In this document: piece after piece, positions 8,986-17,510 of the stretch
Position numbering within the stretch: the stretch's first letter is position 1
Layout: each line of letters begins with the position of its first letter
Assembly: GCF_038008325.1 (NCBI RefSeq)
Contig: NZ_JBBOYW010000001.1
Span: 2,346,001-2,410,000, forward strand
Source of the DNA: Lysinibacillus sp. FSL K6-0232
Lineage (GTDB): Bacteria > Bacillota > Bacilli > Bacillales_A > Planococcaceae
Length of the DNA stretch: 64,000 bases
Reading direction: 5' to 3'
Position numbers and translations under genes: made by a program
Notes under the pieces: model-generated
The model's input: only the letters and a program-made list of their open reading frames with translations
What the model was told of the DNA's origin: nothing
The model's database searches: none

Positions 8986-10383
8986 TTAATCAACAAACGC
9001 ATAATCCCCATTGCTCTCAAGTATATCCTTTAAGATGATTAATGCTTGCTCAAGCTGATGCTCAGGTGCTGTAATCGCTAAACGAACAGCATTGACAGGC
9101 TTGGCATTACCTACAGCAAAGCGCTCTGCTGCATATACCTGTACCCCTGCCTTGGCAGCCAGCAATTCAAATTGCACACCTGTAAATTGCTCAGGCAATA
9201 GCAGCCATCTAAAAATACATTCCTCATCACCTAAAATATGATAATCACCTAAATAATGATTGACCAGTGCATTTTGCTGCTTTGTGTAGGTGCGATGTTT
9301 CTCTAAAATTGTTTGTGCTACTCCCTCATGAATTAATCTTACTGCAAGCTCTAGCATAAGTGGTGAAACCGAAATATTAATATTATAAAGGGTTTCCATA
9401 ATTTTTTTACGATAGGCTGGCGGTGTCACAATAAAGGACAAACGCAAGCCTGGTGAAATCGTTTTTGATAGACTGGCAATATAAATGACCTTTTCTGGTG
9501 CATAGGAAGCAATTGGAGCGATCGCCTGCTCCTTTAAAAAGCTATAAATCGCATCCTCAATCACAATTAAATCCTTCTGCCTTGCCACCTCTGCAATCAT
9601 TTGTCTTGTTGCCACAGACATTGTATGGGTTGTTGGATTATGAAAGTCAGGAATCACATAGATGCCCTTAATATGTTCATTTTTACAGGCATACAATAGC
9701 CCCTCCCTTGTCATCTCACCATTTTCTTGCTGAATGGCGACAAGCTGAATACCAAGCATATTGGCAGCCGTTTTAATGCCCGCATAGGTCATAGGGTCTG
9801 TGCCAATGCGGTCACCTGCCTGAAATAATGCCGCCAGCGTCCCAACAATCGCATTTTGCCCTCCTGACCCAAGCAAAATAGGCTGATTAGGTTGGAAATG
9901 AATCCATTCAAAAAGCTTCATCACTGCCTCCTGCTGCCAAGCATTGCCCTCAGGACGTCCATATTGAAACAGCTTGCTCACACTAGGCTCATTTAACATT
10001 TTCTTCATAAAGCGTGTAATATCCTCATTGGCAAAATTATCAGGTAGCACAGAGCCCATTTCAATCATAGGTGTTGTATGATTTGCTGGTAATAATATTT
10101 TATTGCTTGCTGCATCCGCTGACACAAATGTACCACTACCAATCGAGGCATAAATAAGCCCTTTTTGTCCACATAGCTTAAAGGCTCGTGTAATTGTGCT
10201 TAGATTGACATCTAAAAAATCAGCCAATTCACGTTGTGGAGGCAGCTTTGTCCCAGGTAGTAGCTTGCCATCCTTAATATCTTGCTCAAGCTGTTGTGCG
10301 ATGGCTATATATAATGGTGCTGAACTATTGCGAATATCAGGCTTCCAGCTCATTGGGTATTCATCAAATGAATTAATTGGCAT
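8986..10383 (-). CDS. MocR-family PLP-dependent transcriptional regulator
   Basis: This 465-residue protein fuses an N-terminal GntR winged helix (about residues 14-85: P-L-Y-I-A-I-A-Q-Q-L-E, then L-P-P-Q-R-E-L-A-D-F-L-D-V-N-L-S-T-I-T-R-A) to a fold-type I aminotransferase-like domain. The PLP lysine is in I-A-S-L-S-K-T-I-S-P-G-L-R near residue 308. Such regulators sense PLP or amino compounds and usually control a divergent neighbour. Here the neighbour is the aminotransferase at 10508, and the shared intergenic region has three copies of an 11-bp site. GGAGC lies 7 bases before the ATG. dinB and the hydrolase follow on the same strand. Confidence 0.9.
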   Translation of the reverse strand: MPINSFDEYPMSWKPDIRNSSAPLYIAIAQQLEQDIKDGKLLPGTKLPPQRELADFLDVNLSTITRAFKLCGQKGLIYASIGSGTFVSADAASNKILLPANHTTPMIEMGSVLPDNFANEDITRFMKKMLNEPSVSKLFQYGRPEGNAWQQEAVMKLFEWIHFQPNQPILLGSGGQNAIVGTLAALFQAGDRIGTDPMTYAGIKTAANMLGIQLVAIQQENGEMTREGLLYACKNEHIKGIYVIPDFHNPTTHTMSVATRQMIAEVARQKDLIVIEDAIYSFLKEQAIAPIASYAPEKVIYIASLSKTISPGLRLSFIVTPPAYRKKIMETLYNINISVSPLMLELAVRLIHEGVAQTILEKHRTYTKQQNALVNHYLGDYHILGDEECIFRWLLLPEQFTGVQFELLAAKAGVQVYAAERFAVGNAKPVNAVRLAITAPEHQLEQALIILKDILESNGDYAFVD

Positions 10384-10405
10384 GCGTTAAGCTCCTTTTT
10401 TTAAT

Positions 10406-10455
10406 TTGCATACAATCTTTAATTGTCTTGCATACAATGATAATATTGTATGCAC
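10406..10455. promoter_or_regulatory. Putative MocR operator array: two direct sites and one inverted site
   Basis: TTGCATACAAT occurs at 10406-10416 and 10428-10438, exactly 22 bp apart. An inverted copy (ATTGTATGCAC, 10 of 11 matching) lies at 10445-10455. The inverted copy covers the proposed -35 box of the aminotransferase promoter, and the direct copies lie just upstream of the MocR start. Binding by the MocR protein is inference. Confidence 0.65.
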
Positions 10456-10474
10456 ACGATGACAATGATATAAT
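10446..10474 (+). promoter_or_regulatory. Sigma-A-type promoter of the aminotransferase gene
   Basis: TTGTAT (10446-10451) and a perfect TATAAT (10469-10474) are separated by 17 bp, about 34 bases before the ATG at 10508. Confidence 0.65.
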
Positions 10475-10507
10475 TTTTAAAAAATCAGAAAAAAAGGACC
10501 GATAATT

Positions 10508-11671
10508 ATGCAATATTCAGAAAGAATCTTAAAGACACCATCCTCATTTATTCGAAATATTTTAAAAGTAACTGATGCAGAGGATGTTATTTCCTTTGCA
10601 GGGGGACTTCCAAACCCTATCTCGTTTCCAGTAGATGCACTAAAAGCATCTGTAGATCATGCGATTACAGCAAATGGTAGCCGTGTATTCCAATATGCTT
10701 CTACACAGGGCTATGCGCCATTACGTGAGTATATTGCTACTAAATATCAGCAATTACACGGCTTAGATGTACATGCTGATGATGTATTAATTACAACAGG
10801 CTCACAGCAAGCACTAGAATTGATTAGCAAGGTGCTAATTAATAAAGGCGATGGCATTGTCATTGAGGAGCCTGGCTACTTAGGGGCTATCCAAGCTTTT
10901 ACATTATGTGAGCCAACTTTCCATGGTGTTACACTTGAACATGATGGTCTTAATTTAGAGGAGCTAGAACAAGCACTGCAACAGCCAAATGTGAAAATTT
11001 TGTATACTGTGCCAAATTTCCAAAATCCAACAGGGCTTACATACTCAAAGGAAAAACGTCAGCAAATTTGTGAAATCGTCGCAAAATATGATGTTGCTTT
11101 AATTGAGGATGATCCATATGGAGAATTGCGCTTCCATGGCGAAACACTGCCATATATCGGTGCTGGAAAATTAGAAAATAGTATTTTACTAGGTTCTTTC
11201 TCAAAAACAGTTACGCCTGGTATGCGACTTGGCTTTATTATTACGAAAAATAAAGAGCTATTGCAGCATATTGAAACAGCGAAGCAAGCCTCTGATTTGC
11301 ATACAAATATTTTCTCACAGTATGTTATCTATGATTATTTAGCGAATAATGAGTATATGGAGCATGTACAAAAAATTATTGCTTTATATAAAAATCAGGC
11401 ACAGGCGATGCTGGATGCAATGGAAGAATTTTTCCCTGCACATGTAGAATATACACGACCTGATGGGGGCATGTTTATTTGGGCAACAATGAAAGATGGC
11501 ACACCAGCCCTTGACGTTTTCTATAAAGCAATGGAGCAAAAGGTTGCCTTTGTGCCAGGCGATCCATTCTACACATCTAAAACAAACGTGAATACAATGC
11601 GTTTAAACTATACAAATGCTACACCTGAAGTTATCCGTGAAGGCATTCAACGTTTAGCAACTATTTTATAA
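10508..11671 (+). CDS. PLP-dependent class I aminotransferase (LysN/2-aminoadipate type)
   Basis: This 387-residue fold-type I aminotransferase has S-F-A-G-G-L-P-N-P near residue 29, the conserved N-F-Q-N-P-T-G near residue 174 and the PLP lysine in S-F-S-K-T-V-T-P-G-M-R-L-G near residue 236. The domain arrangement resembles MocR-neighbour aminotransferases and the LysN/2-aminoadipate group with broad specificity. The real amino donor is not determinable. It is divergent from the MocR regulator, which probably controls it through the phased sites in the 124-base spacer. AAAGGA lies before the ATG. Confidence 0.87.
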   Translation: MQYSERILKTPSSFIRNILKVTDAEDVISFAGGLPNPISFPVDALKASVDHAITANGSRVFQYASTQGYAPLREYIATKYQQLHGLDVHADDVLITTGSQQALELISKVLINKGDGIVIEEPGYLGAIQAFTLCEPTFHGVTLEHDGLNLEELEQALQQPNVKILYTVPNFQNPTGLTYSKEKRQQICEIVAKYDVALIEDDPYGELRFHGETLPYIGAGKLENSILLGSFSKTVTPGMRLGFIITKNKELLQHIETAKQASDLHTNIFSQYVIYDYLANNEYMEHVQKIIALYKNQAQAMLDAMEEFFPAHVEYTRPDGGMFIWATMKDGTPALDVFYKAMEQKVAFVPGDPFYTSKTNVNTMRLNYTNATPEVIREGIQRLATIL

Positions 11672-11677
11672 AAAACA

Positions 11678-11718
11678 AAGCCGTATAAACGCTTTTTACA
11701 GCGCTTATACGGCTTTTG
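11678..11718. terminator. Bidirectional terminator between aminotransferase and bioB
   Basis: Arms 11678-11692 and 11702-11717 (AAAGCCGTATAA and its complement, plus a bulged GCGC pair) form a hairpin. A TTTT run follows on the + strand and a GTTTTTT run on the - strand. It ends the aminotransferase transcript and the bio operon transcript. Confidence 0.85.
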
Positions 11719-11726
11719 CTTGTAAG

Positions 11727-11778
11727 CTATCCGTCAGTTCTCAAGTTCTATCCGTCACATTTAACTTTCTATCCGTCA
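11727..11778. repeat. Intergenic 21-bp-period repeat, three copies (locus A)
   Basis: CTATCCGTCA occurs at 11727, 11748 and 11769, each exactly 21 bp apart; the 11 bases between cores are not conserved. The array lies between the bidirectional terminator and the bioB stop codon, so on the - strand it is in the bioB 3' untranslated region (as TGACGGATAG). The same motif, spacing and context recur at 32214-32265. Confidence 0.85.
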
Positions 11779-11802
11779 CTTTCCGCCCCGCTACTCAATC
11801 TC

Positions 11803-12798
11803 CTAGCAAAACACCTCCTCTTGCTTCTCCGTTAATTCAATTTCAAAGCCCAAGTCCTCTAACATACGATAATCACTATTTTCCTCCTGTCCCGCTGTTG
11901 TTAAGTAATCTCCTACAAAAATACTGTTAGCAGCGTAAAGGCCGAGTGGCTGTAGGGAGCCGAGATTAATTTCACGTCCACCAGCGATACGGATTTCCTT
12001 TGTAGGATTGATATAACGGAACAGCGCTAATACTTTTAAGCAATAGCGTGGATTTAAGTCCTTTGTTCCCTCTAGCTTTGTGCCATCAATGGCATTTAAA
12101 AAATTCACGGGAATCGAATCTGCATCTAATTGATAAAGCGCGCGAGCAATATTAACAACATCCTCCTTTGTTTCCTTCATCCCAATAATCGCACCTGAGC
12201 AAGGTGAAATGCCATGCTTTTTCACAATTTCCACCGTGTTGACACGATCCTCATATGTATGGGAGGTTGTAATAAAGGAGTGATGGCGCTCCGATGTATT
12301 TAAGTTATGATTGTAGCGATCCACACCCGCTTCCTTTAATTGCTGTGCTTGCTCCTCTTTTAATAAACCAAGGCAGGCACAAACCTTTAAGCCATACTTC
12401 GCCTTAATTTCAGCAACAGCCTCGCTTACGACATGAACATCCTTACGTGTTGGCCCACGCCCACTTGCTACAATGCAATAGGTTCCAATTTTATTGTCAA
12501 ATGCCTGCTTTGCCCCTGCTAAAATTTCCTCCTTTGTAATAAAAGGATATTTTTCAATCGGTGCAGTTGAGCGAGAAGACTGGGAGCAATAGCCGCAATC
12601 CTCAGGACAGTAGCCACTCTTCGCATTCATAATCATATTGAGCTTGACCTTTTTGCCAAAATAATGGCGACGAATGGCAAAAGCACCATCCATAAGCTGT
12701 AACAGCTTATCATCCTCACTATTTAAAATCGCAAGTGCCTCCTCATTGCTAATCACCTTCCCAGCGATGACCTCTTGTGCTAATTGTAAATAATTCAT
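11803..12798 (-). CDS. bioB: Biotin synthase
   Basis: This 331-residue radical-SAM enzyme inserts sulfur into dethiobiotin, the last biotin step. The 4Fe-4S motif is visible as C-P-E-D-C-G-Y-C (CxxxCxxC) near residues 66-73, followed by S-Q-S-S-R-S-T-A. G-I-S-P-C-S-G-A and N-F-L-N-A-I-D-G-T are conserved BioB segments, and the N-A-x-S-G-Y-C approach is typical. Its ATG overlaps the bioY stop by 4 bases. It is last in the bioD-bioA-bioY-bioB operon and its 3' UTR carries the 21-bp repeats. Confidence 0.97.
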   Translation of the reverse strand: MNYLQLAQEVIAGKVISNEEALAILNSEDDKLLQLMDGAFAIRRHYFGKKVKLNMIMNAKSGYCPEDCGYCSQSSRSTAPIEKYPFITKEEILAGAKQAFDNKIGTYCIVASGRGPTRKDVHVVSEAVAEIKAKYGLKVCACLGLLKEEQAQQLKEAGVDRYNHNLNTSERHHSFITTSHTYEDRVNTVEIVKKHGISPCSGAIIGMKETKEDVVNIARALYQLDADSIPVNFLNAIDGTKLEGTKDLNPRYCLKVLALFRYINPTKEIRIAGGREINLGSLQPLGLYAANSIFVGDYLTTAGQEENSDYRMLEDLGFEIELTEKQEEVFC

Positions 12799-13388
12799 AT
12801 CATGTTCTCCCTTTCCATCTGTGAAATTTTCAGCGTTCTTGCTGATTGGAATACTTTATACAATCGTTCAGCTAATAACGCGGATGTAACAGCTAAGCAA
12901 AAATCAGCGACAATACTGCCTAAAAAGCCGACAGCGAACACATGTGACCAGCTTGTTTTCATATCTAACCAAAAATTCAAGGCTATATATAAATACGGCA
13001 CAGCTACCGCATAAATAATGATAAGCCCTACAATGGTTGCCCCAATAAAATGCTTTTTCGTAGGTGTCTGCACTCTTTCAATGAGCCAGCCAATACAATA
13101 GGCAGCAAGCGCAAAGCCAATCAAATAGCCGAATGTTGGCTGTAACACATAGGTGATGCCACCCCCTTGCGTAAATACAGGCAGTCCCACTAAGCCAACA
13201 CCTATATAAACAAGTTGACTAGATAAAGCATTACGGCTTCCTAGCAAGCAGCCCGCTAAAAATACAAACACAATTTGTAATGTAAATGGAACGACAGGTA
13301 ATGGAATTTTAATAAATGCGCCAATAGCCGTTAAAGCGGCAAACATCGCAATCATCACAAGTGCCAATGTAGATTGTCGTTTAACCAA
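12795..13388 (-). CDS. bioY: Biotin transporter BioY (ECF substrate-binding component)
   Basis: BioY is the membrane S-component that binds biotin and partners with an ECF energizing module, which is not in this window. The protein shows about six hydrophobic segments, [13 protein letters not shown] near the N terminus and the [10 protein letters not shown] signature. I start it at TTG 13388 (V-K-R-Q-S-T-L-A after the initiator), because GGGGGGAG lies just upstream and the resulting 197 residues match the family. This start overlaps the end of bioA by 8 bases. The frame is open upstream to 13442, but that part lies inside bioA. Confidence 0.92.
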   Translation of the reverse strand: MVKRQSTLALVMIAMFAALTAIGAFIKIPLPVVPFTLQIVFVFLAGCLLGSRNALSSQLVYIGVGLVGLPVFTQGGGITYVLQPTFGYLIGFALAAYCIGWLIERVQTPTKKHFIGATIVGLIIIYAVAVPYLYIALNFWLDMKTSWSHVFAVGFLGSIVADFCLAVTSALLAERLYKVFQSARTLKISQMERENMI

Positions 13389-14757
13389 AATACTCCCCCC
13401 GCTCCTGGAAAAATTGTTCGATGGCTTCTTTTGCAGTAGCAATCATCATATGCATGTCCTCTTCTGAAATAATATAAGGTGGCATAAAATACAAAACATT
13501 GCCAAGTGGACGTAATAATAACCCCTTTGCTAAGGCATACTGATAAATTTGATAGCCTATGCGCTCCCTGCTTGCAAATGGCTCCTTTGTAGCGCGATTC
13601 GCCACAAGCTCAATCGCCCCAACTAAGCCCAGTTGTCGATATTCACCCACATAAGGCATCTCACTAAATGCCGCCATTGCTAGCTCTCGCATCCATTGCC
13701 CTTTTTCTTGAATCATCGCGATTACATGCTCTTCTTCAAATATCGTCAATACTTCAAGGGCAACACGACATGCTAGTGTATTGCCTGAATAACTATGAGA
13801 ATGTAAAAATGCTTTCATTGTGCCATAGTCATCGTAAAAAGCGTGATAAATTTCATTTGTTGTTACTACCACAGATAATGGTAAATAGCCACCTGTCAAG
13901 CCCTTTGATAAACACATAAAATCAGGTGTAATATCCGCCTGCTCACAGGCAAATAATGTACCTGTACGTCCAAAGCCAACCGCAATTTCATCTGCAATCA
14001 GATGTACACCATACTGTGTACACAATGCTCGTAAACGCTTTAAGTAAACAGGTGGATACATTTTCATGCCCGCCGCTGCTTGAATCAGTGGCTCAATAAT
14101 AACAGCCGTAATGTCCTGATGATGCACTTTTAGCTGCTCCTCTACAAACTGACTGCACGGGGCATGACAGCTTGCTGGCTCCTCTTGGAATGGACAACGG
14201 AAGCAATCTGGTCCTTTAGCGCGTACCGTATCTAACAGCAATGGCTGGTATATATCATTGTAAAGTCCAACGCCTCCTACAGATAAAGCACCAATCGTTT
14301 CGCCATGATAAGCATCTGTTAACGCCAGAAAACGCTTCTTTGCCGATTTCCCTGTTTGCCTATGATATTGGAAGCTCATTTTTAAAGCTACTTCAATTGC
14401 GGATGAGCCATTATCTGCAAAAAATACTTTCTGTAGCCCTCTCGGTGTTAAAGCGACTAATTTTTCAGCTAAGCGAATAGCAGGCTCATGTGTAAAATTA
14501 GCAAAAATCGTATGCTCCAATGTAAAGGCCTGCTCACTCAATGCCTGACTAATGCGCGGATTGGCATGTCCAAAAAGATTGACCCACCAAGATGATACAG
14601 CATCTAAATAACGTTGCCCTTGCTCATCATAAAGCCATACACCTTGCCCTTTTGTAATAACAATCGGTGGAAATGTTTCATAATCCTTCATTTGTGAGCA
14701 TGGATGCCAAACATACTGCAAATCTCTTGTCTGTAAATCAGTGAATAGTTGATTCAT
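13381..14757 (-). CDS. bioA: Adenosylmethionine-8-amino-7-oxononanoate aminotransferase
   Basis: BioA transfers the amino group of S-adenosylmethionine to KAPA, giving DAPA. The protein has [11 protein letters not shown] near residue 50 and D-A-Y-H-G-E-T near residue 145. The Asp of [13 protein letters not shown] and the PLP lysine of [12 protein letters not shown] are both present. I choose ATG 14757 (M-N-Q-L-F-T-D), about 10 bases after GAAAGG, giving 458 residues; the frame is open to 14799. It overlaps bioD by 20 bases and bioY by 8, so the operon is probably translationally coupled. Confidence 0.95.
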   Translation of the reverse strand: MNQLFTDLQTRDLQYVWHPCSQMKDYETFPPIVITKGQGVWLYDEQGQRYLDAVSSWWVNLFGHANPRISQALSEQAFTLEHTIFANFTHEPAIRLAEKLVALTPRGLQKVFFADNGSSAIEVALKMSFQYHRQTGKSAKKRFLALTDAYHGETIGALSVGGVGLYNDIYQPLLLDTVRAKGPDCFRCPFQEEPASCHAPCSQFVEEQLKVHHQDITAVIIEPLIQAAAGMKMYPPVYLKRLRALCTQYGVHLIADEIAVGFGRTGTLFACEQADITPDFMCLSKGLTGGYLPLSVVVTTNEIYHAFYDDYGTMKAFLHSHSYSGNTLACRVALEVLTIFEEEHVIAMIQEKGQWMRELAMAAFSEMPYVGEYRQLGLVGAIELVANRATKEPFASRERIGYQIYQYALAKGLLLRPLGNVLYFMPPYIISEEDMHMMIATAKEAIEQFFQERGEYFG

Positions 14758-15439
14758 ATGCATAAAGCCTTTCAAATAATGATGTTGTTTTAATCGCATA
14801 TGCTACTAATTGTGCACTGTCCTGTAGTGATGGAATAATAGCATATGGGACAGGGTGATAGGTCAAAATGGTGTTGATATTATCCTGCTCTAGCACGCTA
14901 CCTGTATAGCCATTAAAGACAATACCAAGCACCTCAATTTGCCGAGCTTGCAATGCCTCCATCGTTAATAATGTATGATTAATTGTGCCAAGAGCTGTTC
15001 TTGTCACAAGCACAACGGGTAGCTGACTACGGACAATTACATCGAGAAAAGTTGTTCTCTTCTCACTATCTAAAGGTACAAAAAGTCCACCAGCTCCCTC
15101 GCATATGACAACCTCATAGGATTGTTGTAGTTCTTCGATATGCTGTAACAGCTTATCTACTTCAATTTGCTGCCCCTCCAGCTGTGCAGCAAAATGTGGT
15201 GATGCTGCCTCCCTCAAGGAATAGCTATTTAGGTGCTCCTCCTTTAATGTTTGTAAAGAATACTTTTGATACATAGCGGTATCCTCATAATAGCCATGTC
15301 CATTTACACAAACCTCACCTGTTTGCACTGGCTTGTATGGTATAACCTGTAAATACTCCTGCTGCAGTTGACGCATTAACAATGTCGTAACAACCGTTTT
15401 ACCGACATCCGTATCGGTTCCTACAACCCAAAAATGCAT
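14738..15439 (-). CDS. bioD: Dethiobiotin synthetase
   Basis: This 233-residue ATP-dependent enzyme closes the ureido ring of dethiobiotin. The N terminus has the P-loop [10 protein letters not shown], and K-P-V-Q-T-G and [10 protein letters not shown] are conserved BioD motifs. It is the first gene of the bio operon. Its ATG is preceded by GGAGGTTAACC, so the ribosome site is fused to a GTTAAC half-site, and two further GTTAAC sites lie 22 and 44 bp upstream. No bioF or bioW/bioI gene for pimeloyl-CoA or KAPA synthesis is visible here. Confidence 0.95.
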   Translation of the reverse strand: MHFWVVGTDTDVGKTVVTTLLMRQLQQEYLQVIPYKPVQTGEVCVNGHGYYEDTAMYQKYSLQTLKEEHLNSYSLREAASPHFAAQLEGQQIEVDKLLQHIEELQQSYEVVICEGAGGLFVPLDSEKRTTFLDVIVRSQLPVVLVTRTALGTINHTLLTMEALQARQIEVLGIVFNGYTGSVLEQDNINTILTYHPVPYAIIPSLQDSAQLVAYAIKTTSLFERLYAYESTIH

Positions 15440-15490
15440 GGTTAACCTCCCCCTCTTTTTAAGTTAACTTATTACAACAATTAAGTTAAC
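15440..15490 (-). promoter_or_regulatory. BirA-type biotin operator: three GTTAAC sites phased at 22 bp
   Basis: GTTAAC occurs at 15441-15446, 15463-15468 and 15485-15490, so starts are exactly 22 bp apart. The two distal sites (GTTAAC-N16-GTTAAC) match the layout known for BirA operators of Firmicute biotin genes. The proximal one, inside GGTTAACC, overlaps the bioD ribosome site and abuts the start codon. BirA itself is not in the window. Confidence 0.75.
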
Positions 15491-15625
15491 ACATATATTT
15501 TTATTTTGTAAATGGCTATTCTGCATTTTGTTGGCTAAGCATGAACTGATTTCTATGAAAATAGCCGTGATTTAAAGGATTTTTCATTATTTTTGTAGTA
15601 TTACAATGACATGGGGGTGGTTTAG

Positions 15626-16090
15626 ATGTTTGGTATTTTTAAAGAAACAGAGAAAACCATAGATAGCTATGAGCAAATGCATACTATTTTAAAATCTTTT
15701 CTTACCTATGAATTAAGAGCATTGCCTAATCGCTATGAATTTTGGTATCGTGTAGCTATTCGTCAGGAGGAATTGCGAACATTACAAGCAGCACATCGAG
15801 CAAAAATTTCAATGACCTCTGCGGTTGGGCGCTTTCATCAAGCCCAATATGAAAGCATCACACAACAATTAGCCAAATTAGAGCGTTTGGCAGATGTCTA
15901 TAAAATGTTTTGTATAGAGGAAGAGCGTGGAACACTGAACCATCGGCTACATTTTCACAAAGAAGCTATCGCTGCCTTATATGAGCATACGCAGCAAAAG
16001 GAGCTTTATACGTATTGTGATGCCGTCCAGCAGCAATTTTGGGAGGCTGTCCGCGAAGACCTTCTCGATGCTGTTGCCTATCTCGACTGA
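15626..16090 (+). CDS. Hypothetical protein, alpha-helical, 154 residues
   Basis: I do not recognise this protein. It starts M-F-G-I-F-K-E-T-E-K after a GGGGGTGG site and is rich in charged and Gln residues with long predicted helices; no signal peptide, membrane segment or Cys/His cluster is seen. It stands alone between the bio operon (divergent) and a small membrane protein on the same strand 123 bases downstream. Codon use looks like its neighbours. A cytoplasmic role is inferred from composition only. Confidence 0.6.
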   Translation: MFGIFKETEKTIDSYEQMHTILKSFLTYELRALPNRYEFWYRVAIRQEELRTLQAAHRAKISMTSAVGRFHQAQYESITQQLAKLERLADVYKMFCIEEERGTLNHRLHFHKEAIAALYEHTQQKELYTYCDAVQQQFWEAVREDLLDAVAYLD

Positions 16091-16213
16091 CAGACATAGA
16101 ATGAAAATGACAAGCTTCTAAACGACTGGACGTCACCCTAAGTATGTGCTGAATATTTTCTATGCTTTTAGCTATCTATGGATTATTTTACTAGAGAATG
16201 AGAGGAACCTATT

Positions 16214-16735
16214 ATGATACCTTGGATTATAGCGGCGGAAATTGCCTTTTGGATTGTGATTATTCTAGGGCTAATTAGCCGCTATGTACTGAAAATGCCA
16301 AAGTTAAGCATTTTCTTCTTTGCCTTAACACCTGTTATTGATTTAGTCCTAATTATCTTGACAACCATTGATCTAAAAAGAGGGACACCTGCCTCGGCTT
16401 CTCATGGCATTGCGGCGATTTATATCGGCGTGTCCATTGCATATGGGAAAACAATGATTGCATGGGCAGATGAAAAATTCCAACAATGGTTTTTCAAAAA
16501 GTCAAAAAAGACACCACTCACTGGCAAGGCGAAAGGCCTTCACGAAGTCAAGATGCTTGTGCGCCATATTGGTGCATTTGCCATTGGTGCTGGCTGCTTA
16601 TACGGAATGACTCAATTTGCTGGTACTGCTACCGATACATCTCCCTTGCTGCAAATAATGAAAACCTGGGGCATTGTTTTAGTGATTGATGCCATTATTA
16701 GCTTGTCATATGTGATTTTTCCGAGTCGAAAATAG
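16214..16735 (+). CDS. Conserved membrane protein, four transmembrane segments
   Basis: This 173-residue protein has hydrophobic segments near residues 3-23, 31-50, 118-135 and 150-168, with a basic cytoplasmic loop (K-K-S-K-K-T-P) between the second pair. The first half has the pattern R-Y-V-L-K-M-P-K-L-S and H-G-I-A-A-I-Y-I-G-V-S-I-A-Y-G, which reminds me of the uncharacterised YmcC-type membrane proteins of Bacillus; that resemblance is from memory. Function is unknown. GAGAGGAACC lies before the ATG. Confidence 0.7.
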   Translation: MIPWIIAAEIAFWIVIILGLISRYVLKMPKLSIFFFALTPVIDLVLIILTTIDLKRGTPASASHGIAAIYIGVSIAYGKTMIAWADEKFQQWFFKKSKKTPLTGKAKGLHEVKMLVRHIGAFAIGAGCLYGMTQFAGTATDTSPLLQIMKTWGIVLVIDAIISLSYVIFPSRK

Positions 16736-16792
16736 TATCCTCCTTTTCTATATCATCATTTGTTTAAATCGAATGAAAGGAGCTTTACCGAT

Positions 16793-17494
16793 ATGAGGAA
16801 CGAAAAAATTTTAATCGTTGAAGATGATATCGATATTATGGAAGTGCTCTCTCTTACGATTGCCAAGGCTCATTATACAGTACTGAAGGCAATATCCATT
16901 GCACAAGGCTGGCATATGGCGATGACTGAGCAGCCTGATTTAATTTTATTGGATGTTAATTTACCAGATGGCACAGGCTTTGAGCTGGCGAAAAAAATTC
17001 GTGCCCAATCAGATGTTATTATTATTTTTGTGACGGTGAATCATTTTATTGATCAAAAGCTTGAAGGCTTTGAGGTTGGTGCAGATGACTATATTACAAA
17101 ACCATTTATCCCAAAGGAATTACTAGCACGTGTGCAGGCAAATTTAAAGCGAAAAGCAGGACCAAAGAAAGGCAATATTATACATATTGATAATTTAGCC
17201 ATTCATTATGATGAAAAAAATGTTTATAAAGATGGGGTATTGTTAAATTTATTTACAAAGGAAAAGCTACTGCTGTTCTATTTGATTGAGCATGCCAACC
17301 AAGTGATTAGCGTGGATCAATTAATCGACCATGTTTGGGGGCGGGATGGGGTAGCAGATTCAAAAACAGTATCTGTTCATATTAGTACACTACGCCGTAA
17401 AATTGAGGATACACCTGCTAAACCTAAATGGATTCAAACGGTGCGAGGGTTTGGCTATCAATTTGTCCATAAAAAAAAGAGTGATGGCTCGTAA
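16793..17494 (+). CDS. OmpR/PhoB-family response regulator
   Basis: The receiver domain has E-D-D at the N terminus, the phospho-acceptor Asp in L-L-D-V-N-L-P-D near residue 51, F-V-T-V, and the switch lysine in Y-I-T-K-P-F near residue 100. A C-terminal winged helix follows (residues about 130-230) ending V-R-G-F-G-Y-Q-F. I start at ATG 16793 (M-R-N-E-K-I-L), preceded by AAAGGAGC, giving 233 residues; the open frame from 16760 lacks a site. It is convergent with the large histidine kinase at 17511 and is its most likely partner, though they do not share a transcript. Confidence 0.92.
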   Translation: MRNEKILIVEDDIDIMEVLSLTIAKAHYTVLKAISIAQGWHMAMTEQPDLILLDVNLPDGTGFELAKKIRAQSDVIIIFVTVNHFIDQKLEGFEVGADDYITKPFIPKELLARVQANLKRKAGPKKGNIIHIDNLAIHYDEKNVYKDGVLLNLFTKEKLLLFYLIEHANQVISVDQLIDHVWGRDGVADSKTVSVHISTLRRKIEDTPAKPKWIQTVRGFGYQFVHKKKSDGS

Positions 17495-17509
17495 AGCACC
17501 ATCACTCTT
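17471..17509 (-). terminator. Terminator of the giant sensor kinase gene
   Basis: An 11-bp stem pairs 17477-17487 with 17499-17509 (AAGAGTGATGG and complement). On the - strand it is followed by an eight-T run (17478-17471). It lies inside the last codons of the response-regulator gene. Confidence 0.8.
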
Positions 17510-17510
17510 G

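Noticed and set aside
16760..16792. Upstream start for the response regulator
   Set aside because: The extra codons begin at TTG without a ribosome site, whereas ATG 16793 has AAAGGAGC and the standard receiver N terminus.
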